From assembly GCA_964446285.1 (NCBI GenBank), contig CAYUNT010000138.1:1-12546 (forward strand): a stretch of DNA of 12,546 nt, read 5' to 3'. The position numbers and the translations under genes are program-made. The DNA is from CAYUNT01 sp964446285 (GTDB taxonomy: Bacteria; Sumerlaeota; Sumerlaeia; SLMS01; CAYUNT01). The number at the start of each line of letters is the position of its first letter. Position 1 is the first letter of the stretch. Of the stretch, positions 6,702-12,546 are shown piece after piece. Under the pieces are notes generated by a model. It saw nothing but the letters and a program-made list of their open reading frames with translations. It ran no database searches and had not been told where the DNA came from.

Positions 6702-9700
6702 ATGGACGGAACAGAACCATTGAATGGCTTTCGAGAGAGCACTGAAGCCCCTATTTTTACAATAATTGTGGGCAAACAGGGAAATCTGACTTTTGCCGGC
6801 GCAAATCCTGCATTCGAGGCTATTACCGGCCTTTGCATTCAGGACCTTGCCGGGATGCGAATAGATGAGGCGCCGGGTTTGACTGCCGAGAGCGCGGCGG
6901 CCCTGGAAGCGAGTTGTCGGCGCTGCCTGGAGCGCGGCGAAGATGTCCTCCTCGAAAAGCCTCTGGTCTTTGGCGGCGCGGCGAAATGGCCGCTGACTCA
7001 GCTCTCTCCATTGCGTGATGAAAAAGGGCGTCTCACGCGAATAATCGGCCTGGGCCTTGCCGCCGTGAAGGCCGCGCGGGCGGAGGAGAAAATGAAACGG
7101 TCCGAGTGGCGAGAGGCCGCCCAGGCTCGTATCGCGAACATCTTCCTGACTGTCCCTGATGAGGCAATGTATGGCGAGGCGCTGGCGGTGGTTATCGAGG
7201 CGACGGAAAGCCAGTTTGGCGCTTTTGGATACATCGCGGATAACGGGGACCTTGTTATGCCGAGCATGACAAGAGGCGTCTGGGATGAATGCCAGGTTCC
7301 CGAAAAATCCATCACTTTCCCTGCTTCGACTTGGGGCGAGAGCTTGTGGGGGCGGGCAATTCGCGAGCAAAAAACCTTTTGCTCCGACGGCCCTTTCCAT
7401 ACGCCCAAGGGACACATCCATATCGATCATTTTCTGACGACGCCCATCGTGTATGGGAGCAAGACAATCGGACTGCTTTCCGTTGCCAACCGCACGCAGG
7501 GTTACACCGATGAATGCGTGGCTTTGCTGGAGAACATTGCAGCCCACATTTCGCCAATCCTCAACGCGAGAGTGCAAAGAGACCGGCAGGCGGAAGAACG
7601 CAAGCGGGCAGAGAAGGCGCTTCAGGATGCGAACGATCTGCTTCGGGCAATCATCGAAGCCGCCCCGGTGGCGATCATAGGTCTGGATTTGGATGGCAAG
7701 GTCCGCACGGTGTGGAACCCAGCGGCGGAGCGGATGCTCGGTTGGCGCGCCGAAGAGGCGATGGGCCGCTACCTGCCGTCGGTCCCCCTTGAGAAAGAGG
7801 AGGAGTTTCAACGGTTTCGCGAGCGGATTCGAGCTGGATTGACCCTGAATGGCGTGGAGGTTAGCCGCCAGAAGCGCGACGGCGCGCCGATTGACTACGC
7901 CATTTACGCCGCGCCTTTGCACGACGCGGAAGGCCGCATCTCCGGCAACATCGCCGTGCTGGTGGAAACAACACAGCGCAAGCGGGCAGAGGAAGCGCTT
8001 CGAGAAAGTGAAAGGCGTTACAAGCAACTGCTTGGCTCAGTCACAGATTACATCTATACGGTGCAGGTCGAGAATGGTCGCGCTGTTTCCACAGTCCACG
8101 GTCCAGGCTGTGCGGCAGTAACAGGCTACACACCAGAGGATTACGCGGCTGACCCGTATCTGTGGTTGCGGATGGTTCATGAGCCGGACAGGCCGGCGGT
8201 AACAGAGCAGGCCGCCAGGCTCCTGTCTGGGGAAGCCGTGGAACTGCTGGAGCACCGCCTTATTCATCGAGATGGGTCTTTGCGCTGGGTTCGGCATACT
8301 ACTGTGCCCCGCTACGACGAACATCGGACCCTAATCGCCTATGACGGTCTGATTGAGGACATCACCGAACGCAAGCAGGTGGAAGAGGTCCAGCGCCGCC
8401 TGAATCGTGAGCTGCTGGCAATAAGCAGCTGCAACCAGCTACTGATGAGGGCGGTTGACGAACAAACATTGCTTGACGAAGTTTGCCACATCATCTGCGA
8501 CGTGGCAGGTTATCGAATGGCCTGGGTGGGATACGCAGAACGCGATGAGGCCAAGACAGTGCGTCCCGTGGCGTGGGCTGGCCTCGACAGCGGGTATGTT
8601 GCCGATGCGCGACTCTCCTGGGCAGAGGACACGGAACGCGGACAGGGACCTGCCGGAATAGCTATCCGAAGCGGCAGCGCAGTGTATGTTCAGGATTTCG
8701 CCACCGACCCTCGAATGGCTCCCTGGCGCGAGAACGCCCTGCAGCGGGGCTATCGCTCCGGAATCGCTCTGCCTCTCAAGGACGAAAATGAGACGGTATT
8801 TGGCGTCTTGCTGATTTATTCCGCCGAGCCAAATGCCATCACGCCGGACGAAATTCGGCTCATGGAGGAACTGGCAAACGATTTGGTCTTTGGCATTGTC
8901 TCCCTGCGTGTCCGCGCCGGACAGAAGCGGAATGAAGATATCAACGCGTCGCGGCTGCATCTTGCGCAATTCTCGCTCTCCCATTCCTTGGACGAGTTGC
9001 TGGAAGAAACGCTGAATGAAGCGGAGAAACTGACCGGGAGTCTCATCGGCTTCTTTCATTTTGTCGAGGCGGATCAAAAGAGCCTGACACTCCAGAACTG
9101 GTCCACACGCACCAAACGGGAATTCTGCAGGGCAGAAGGCAAAGGGCTGCACTATGCCATATCTGAAGCCGGAGTATGGGTGGACTGTATATATCAACGC
9201 GGGCCTGTCATTCACAACGACTACGCCTCCCTGCCTCATCGCAGGGGCATGCCAAAAGGCCATGCCGCAGTAATCAGAGAACTCGTTGTGCCCGTGTTTC
9301 GGGGCGAGAAGGCGACGGCTATCCTGGGAGTCGGGAACAAACCCACAGACTACACTCAAGCCGATGTTGAAACCGTGTCGCTGCTTGCCGATCTGGTGTG
9401 GGAAATCGCCGAGCGCAAGCGGGCGGACGATTCACTGCGTAAAAGCGAGGAAAAGTGGCGTCTGCTCTATGAAAATCTGCCGGGCGGCAGTTACATTGTG
9501 AATAAGGACCAAATCATCGAGGATGTGAACGACGTCCTTTGCGTTCTGACTGGCTATCAAAGAGAAGAACTGGTAGGGCAATCGTGCAGCGTTATTTGCC
9601 CTAAGGGGCCGTGCAAATGCCCCATTTTGGATCTGGGAAAACCATATATCGACAACGACGAAACAACGATAAAAACAAAAGACGGCCGGCTGATTCCGAT

Positions 9701-12317
9701 CCTCAAAAGCGCGAGGAAAATCCCCATCGCGGAAAAGGAAGTTATTGTCGAGAGTTTCCAGGACATTACAGAACGCGTTCGCGCCATGGAGGATTTGCGC
9801 AAATCCGAAGAGAAATACAGAACATTGTTTGCAAGCGCATCGGAGGGCATCCTCGTGGCGGACCTTGAAACCAAGCGCTTTGTCTCAGCGAATCCGTCCA
9901 TGTGCATGATGCTGGGATATTCCGAGGAGGAGTTGCGGCAGCTGACGGTTTTCGACGTTCATCCAAAAGAGGATATGGATCAGGTCCTGGCGGAATTCAG
10001 GGCACAATCTCGTGGCGAAAAGATTCTGGCCTCCGATATTCCCTGCTTGAGAAAGGATGGGAAAGTCATATTCGCGGACATCCATGCGGCCCAGGCCTTT
10101 ATCGAAGGCAGGAAATGCAACATTGGATTCTTTACAGACATCACCGAACGCAAGCGGGCGGAAGAAGCGCTGCGAGAAAGCGAAACGCGCGTAAGGCGAA
10201 AACTCGATGCCATCCTATCGCCCGAAGCGGATATAAGTGCCCTGGAACTCTCCGACATCGTCGATAGCGAGAAAATCCAGAGGTTGATGGATGAATTCTA
10301 CCAATTGACCCATGTTGGCATCGGCATCATCGACCTTAAGGGCAATGTCTTGGTGGGAACCGGCTGGCAGGACATTTGCACGCAGTTCCACAGGGTCAAT
10401 CCAGAGTCTCGCCAGTTGTGCATGGAGAGCGATCTCGAACTCAGCCGCAACGTGCTTCCGGGCACATTCAATCTTTACCGGTGCAAAAACAACATGTGGG
10501 ATATGGCTACGCCCATTATGCTGGGCGACAGGCATGTGGGCAATATCTTCCTGGGGCAATTTCTGTTCGATGACGAAACGCCGGACTATGAGGTTTTCCG
10601 TCAACAGGCACGCCGATACGGATTCAATGAGGACGAGTATCTTGCGGCGCTTGACCGCGTTCCGCGATGGAGTCGGCAAATGGTCAACGCGGCGATGTCC
10701 TTCTATGCCGCCTTTGCGGGCATGATCGGCAATCTGAGTTATAGCAACATCAAACTTGCGAATGCGCTGGAAGAGCGCAAGCGGGCGGAAGAGGCGCTGC
10801 GCGAGAGCGAAGCCAAAATGCGCGGCATTTTGGACAATGTGGAAAGCGGAGTAGCTCTCATCAGCCCCAAGATGGAAATACTTGAGCTAAACCGGCGGAT
10901 GCGAGAGTGGTTCCCCAGCGTTGAGCCAGGCCAGCGTCCGGCCTGCTATCGCACGTTCAACGATCCGCCGCGCGAAGCGATCTGCGAATACTGCCCGACC
11001 TGCAAGACGCTGCAGGATGGCTTGGTTCATGAAGCTACAACGCAAACGCCAAGGAAAGACTCGATCCGCAATTATCGCATAGTTTCCTCCCCGGTCTTTG
11101 ATGCGTCGGGCAAGGTTGGCGCGGCCATCGAAATGGTCGAGGACATCACCGAAAGGCTTTCTCTGGAGTCTCAGCTTCGCCAAGCCCAGAAAATGGAATC
11201 GGTCGGGCGTCTGGCGGGTGGTGTCGCCCACGATTTCAACAACATGCTTTCCATTATCAACGGCTTTGCGGAACTGGCGTCCGACTACGTGCGCGAGGGC
11301 GACCCGATCCGGGATCATCTTCAGGAAATTCTGAACGCGGGGCGCCGAGCCGCCACCTTAACCCGCCAGCTTCTTGCATTCAGTCGCAAGCAAGTGCTCA
11401 TCGCCGAAGTTCTCGATCTGAATGCGCTGATCGCTGGCATCGAAAACATGCTCAAACGCCTGATCGGCGAGGACATCGAACTGGCGACTTCGCTCGCTTC
11501 TGACCTATGGGGGACCAAAGCGGACCGAGGCCAAATCGAGCAGATCATTCTGAATCTCGCCGTCAATGCGCGCGACGCAATGCCAGACGGCGGAAAACTC
11601 ACAATTGAGACTGCAAATGTCGAAATAGATGAGCTTTATGCCAAGGCGCATATTGGAGCCACAGCCGGGCCGTATGTGATGCTTGCCGTCACGGACAACG
11701 GCCATGGCATGAACGCGGAGACCCTCGCTCATGTGTTCGAACCCTTTTTCACGACCAAGGAAAAAGGAAAAGGCACAGGGCTGGGGCTTGCCACTGTTTA
11801 CGGCATTGTGAAGCAAAGCGGCGGCAGCATTTGGGTTTACAGCGAAGTGGGCAAGGGAACCACATTCAAGGTGTATTTGCCGCGCGCGGAGGAAGCCCCG
11901 GCGCCCGCGAAACCGCCGCGTCCGTCCTTCCGGGCCGGCGCGGGAGAAACCGTGCTTGTTGTGGAAGATGAGGAAGCGGTCCGGCATTTTGTCGCCGCCG
12001 TGCTGAAGCGCGGCCGATACAATGTGGTTGAAGCCGGAAGTGGCGGAGAAGCCCTTCTCGCGGTTGAACGGCTCGGCGGGCGAATCGATATGCTTGTCAC
12101 AGACGTCGTCATGCCGCAAATGGGCGGACGCGAACTGGCCGAGCGCCTTGCCCAGTCGAACCCTGGCATGAAAACTCTTTTCATGTCAGGCTATCCCGAC
12201 CGATCCGTCGTCCATAACGGCGTCCTGGAGAAGGGGGCCATGTTCATCCAGAAGCCTTTCAAAGGAGAAGATTTGCTCGATAAAATCCGGCAGATTCTGG
12301 AGCACGGCGACGCCTAG
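6702..12317 (+). CDS. soluble multi-sensor hybrid histidine kinase (PAS/GAF/PocR, HisKA, HATPase, receiver)
   Basis: About 1871 residues with no signal peptide or membrane helix, so a cytoplasmic sensor. I chose ATG 6702: AAAAGG lies 11 bases upstream and the first PAS begins at once. The frame is open back to TTG 6615. Approximate domain order: PAS 15-120; GAF 145-290; PAS 315-422; PAS 440-560; GAF 574-737; GAF 750-900; PAS 915-1027; PAS 1033-1160; PocR-type sensor 1180-1350 (GWQDICTQFHR, cysteines 1226, 1240, 1261); PAS 1370-1487; HisKA with H-box GGVAHDFNN, phosphorylated His1510; HATPase with N-box Asn1618/Asn1622, DNGHGM at 1665 and GKGTGLGLAT; receiver 1749-1870 with Glu1755/Asp1756, phosphoacceptor Asp1801, Ser1829 and Lys1851. 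All catalytic residues are present. ERKRAEEALRESE-type helical linkers join the sensors. No output domain or HPt is present, so signal must pass to an unseen phosphotransfer partner. PAS domains 4 and 6 carry Cys clusters. Ligands are unknown. Confidence 0.93.
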   Translation: MDGTEPLNGFRESTEAPIFTIIVGKQGNLTFAGANPAFEAITGLCIQDLAGMRIDEAPGLTAESAAALEASCRRCLERGEDVLLEKPLVFGGAAKWPLTQLSPLRDEKGRLTRIIGLGLAAVKAARAEEKMKRSEWREAAQARIANIFLTVPDEAMYGEALAVVIEATESQFGAFGYIADNGDLVMPSMTRGVWDECQVPEKSITFPASTWGESLWGRAIREQKTFCSDGPFHTPKGHIHIDHFLTTPIVYGSKTIGLLSVANRTQGYTDECVALLENIAAHISPILNARVQRDRQAEERKRAEKALQDANDLLRAIIEAAPVAIIGLDLDGKVRTVWNPAAERMLGWRAEEAMGRYLPSVPLEKEEEFQRFRERIRAGLTLNGVEVSRQKRDGAPIDYAIYAAPLHDAEGRISGNIAVLVETTQRKRAEEALRESERRYKQLLGSVTDYIYTVQVENGRAVSTVHGPGCAAVTGYTPEDYAADPYLWLRMVHEPDRPAVTEQAARLLSGEAVELLEHRLIHRDGSLRWVRHTTVPRYDEHRTLIAYDGLIEDITERKQVEEVQRRLNRELLAISSCNQLLMRAVDEQTLLDEVCHIICDVAGYRMAWVGYAERDEAKTVRPVAWAGLDSGYVADARLSWAEDTERGQGPAGIAIRSGSAVYVQDFATDPRMAPWRENALQRGYRSGIALPLKDENETVFGVLLIYSAEPNAITPDEIRLMEELANDLVFGIVSLRVRAGQKRNEDINASRLHLAQFSLSHSLDELLEETLNEAEKLTGSLIGFFHFVEADQKSLTLQNWSTRTKREFCRAEGKGLHYAISEAGVWVDCIYQRGPVIHNDYASLPHRRGMPKGHAAVIRELVVPVFRGEKATAILGVGNKPTDYTQADVETVSLLADLVWEIAERKRADDSLRKSEEKWRLLYENLPGGSYIVNKDQIIEDVNDVLCVLTGYQREELVGQSCSVICPKGPCKCPILDLGKPYIDNDETTIKTKDGRLIPILKSARKIPIAEKEVIVESFQDITERVRAMEDLRKSEEKYRTLFASASEGILVADLETKRFVSANPSMCMMLGYSEEELRQLTVFDVHPKEDMDQVLAEFRAQSRGEKILASDIPCLRKDGKVIFADIHAAQAFIEGRKCNIGFFTDITERKRAEEALRESETRVRRKLDAILSPEADISALELSDIVDSEKIQRLMDEFYQLTHVGIGIIDLKGNVLVGTGWQDICTQFHRVNPESRQLCMESDLELSRNVLPGTFNLYRCKNNMWDMATPIMLGDRHVGNIFLGQFLFDDETPDYEVFRQQARRYGFNEDEYLAALDRVPRWSRQMVNAAMSFYAAFAGMIGNLSYSNIKLANALEERKRAEEALRESEAKMRGILDNVESGVALISPKMEILELNRRMREWFPSVEPGQRPACYRTFNDPPREAICEYCPTCKTLQDGLVHEATTQTPRKDSIRNYRIVSSPVFDASGKVGAAIEMVEDITERLSLESQLRQAQKMESVGRLAGGVAHDFNNMLSIINGFAELASDYVREGDPIRDHLQEILNAGRRAATLTRQLLAFSRKQVLIAEVLDLNALIAGIENMLKRLIGEDIELATSLASDLWGTKADRGQIEQIILNLAVNARDAMPDGGKLTIETANVEIDELYAKAHIGATAGPYVMLAVTDNGHGMNAETLAHVFEPFFTTKEKGKGTGLGLATVYGIVKQSGGSIWVYSEVGKGTTFKVYLPRAEEAPAPAKPPRPSFRAGAGETVLVVEDEEAVRHFVAAVLKRGRYNVVEAGSGGEALLAVERLGGRIDMLVTDVVMPQMGGRELAERLAQSNPGMKTLFMSGYPDRSVVHNGVLEKGAMFIQKPFKGEDLLDKIRQILEHGDA

Positions 12318-12546
12318 TGCTTCGTGACATTTGATTTTGCGGTCTGGAATCTCGATGCCATGCGGATTTCCTCGAAAAGAACAGAAACCTCAATGCAGCG
12401 TGGTTCCTGGGAAAATGTGATGGGCGATGAATGGCTGTTCTTGATCCCTGAAAACCAGGCGCGTGGTTGTGCTTCCTGAGCGCCGCAGGCGCGCTCGCCT
12501 TTGGCTCAGGGTGTGGCGTAGAGAACAGCGGATTGCAGGGTGTTTT
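12318..12546. other. non-coding end of window after the kinase
   Basis: No convincing gene is visible here. A 39-codon frame (ATG 12360 to TGA 12479) exists and is in frame with the kinase beyond its TAG stop, but it has no recognisable domain and overlaps a palindromic element. No T-rich terminator follows the kinase stop directly. Confidence 0.4.
12434..12529. repeat. nested palindromic element downstream of the kinase
   Basis: An 8-bp inverted pair, GCTGTTCT (12434-12441) and AGAACAGC (12522-12529), encloses CCTG-AAAAC-CAGG (12447-12459) and a stronger pair CCTGAGC (12475-12481) and GCTCAGG (12504-12510). Inside the latter lies GCGCC-GCA-GGCGC (12480-12492), which competes with it for pairing at the edge. 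The nesting suggests a small palindromic repeat element or structured RNA. A factor-independent terminator is less likely because no T-run follows the stem. Confidence 0.45.

Noticed and set aside
6491..6745. Forward 84-codon frame with a hydrophobic segment (MNLSFLFRALHAMLFLI)
   Set aside because: It begins in the decayed nonamer array and overlaps the kinase start in another frame. I see no ribosome site or family match.
12318..12479. In-frame open stretch after the kinase TAG stop, suggestive of readthrough or a small ORF from ATG 12360
   Set aside because: About 53 open codons can occur by chance at this base composition. The receiver domain is already complete before the TAG, and the end overlaps a palindrome.

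Overview
The window carries three large genes, all on the + strand, separated by long non-coding gaps filled with short repeats. It has no rRNA, tRNA, transposase or CRISPR array that I can recognise. The combination suggests an uncultured, moderately GC-rich bacterium. Evidence for this is a secreted multidomain protein with Ser/Thr-Pro linkers and a dockerin, a very large PAS/GAF hybrid kinase, and intergenic arrays of NNGTCCCAT nonamers, heptads and small hairpins. I associate this style with the Planctomycetes/Lentisphaerae/Hydrogenedentota/Sumerlaeota range. That placement is an impression, not a proof; no marker gene is present.

Layout. Positions 1-367 hold a 33-bp tandem hairpin repeat and a plausible sigma70-type promoter. 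Positions 368-4063 encode a secreted mosaic protein: signal peptide, P-domain, propeller-like domain, two beta-rich domains, and a C-terminal EF-hand plus dockerin pair, joined by TP/SP-rich linkers. Positions 4064-4384 hold a direct repeat, one strong hairpin, and a run of four hairpins with different stems but the same TTTA/TTCA loop, ending just upstream of the next gene. Positions 4385-5992 encode a B12-binding-type radical SAM protein whose C-terminal part contains an in-frame 54-bp tandem duplication. Positions 5993-6701 are non-coding and contain a clean nonamer array, a degenerate heptad tract and a decayed second nonamer array. Positions 6702-12317 encode a soluble hybrid histidine kinase (six PAS, three GAF, one PocR, HisKA, HATPase, receiver). 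The rest of the window holds a nested palindrome.

The three genes are widely spaced and share no obvious pathway, so I do not propose an operon or a joint system. The secreted protein probably works at the cell surface or outside, the radical SAM enzyme has an unknown substrate, and the kinase senses cytoplasmic signals for an unseen partner. The most unusual material is the repeat structure between and inside genes, and two cysteine-rich PAS domains in the kinase.
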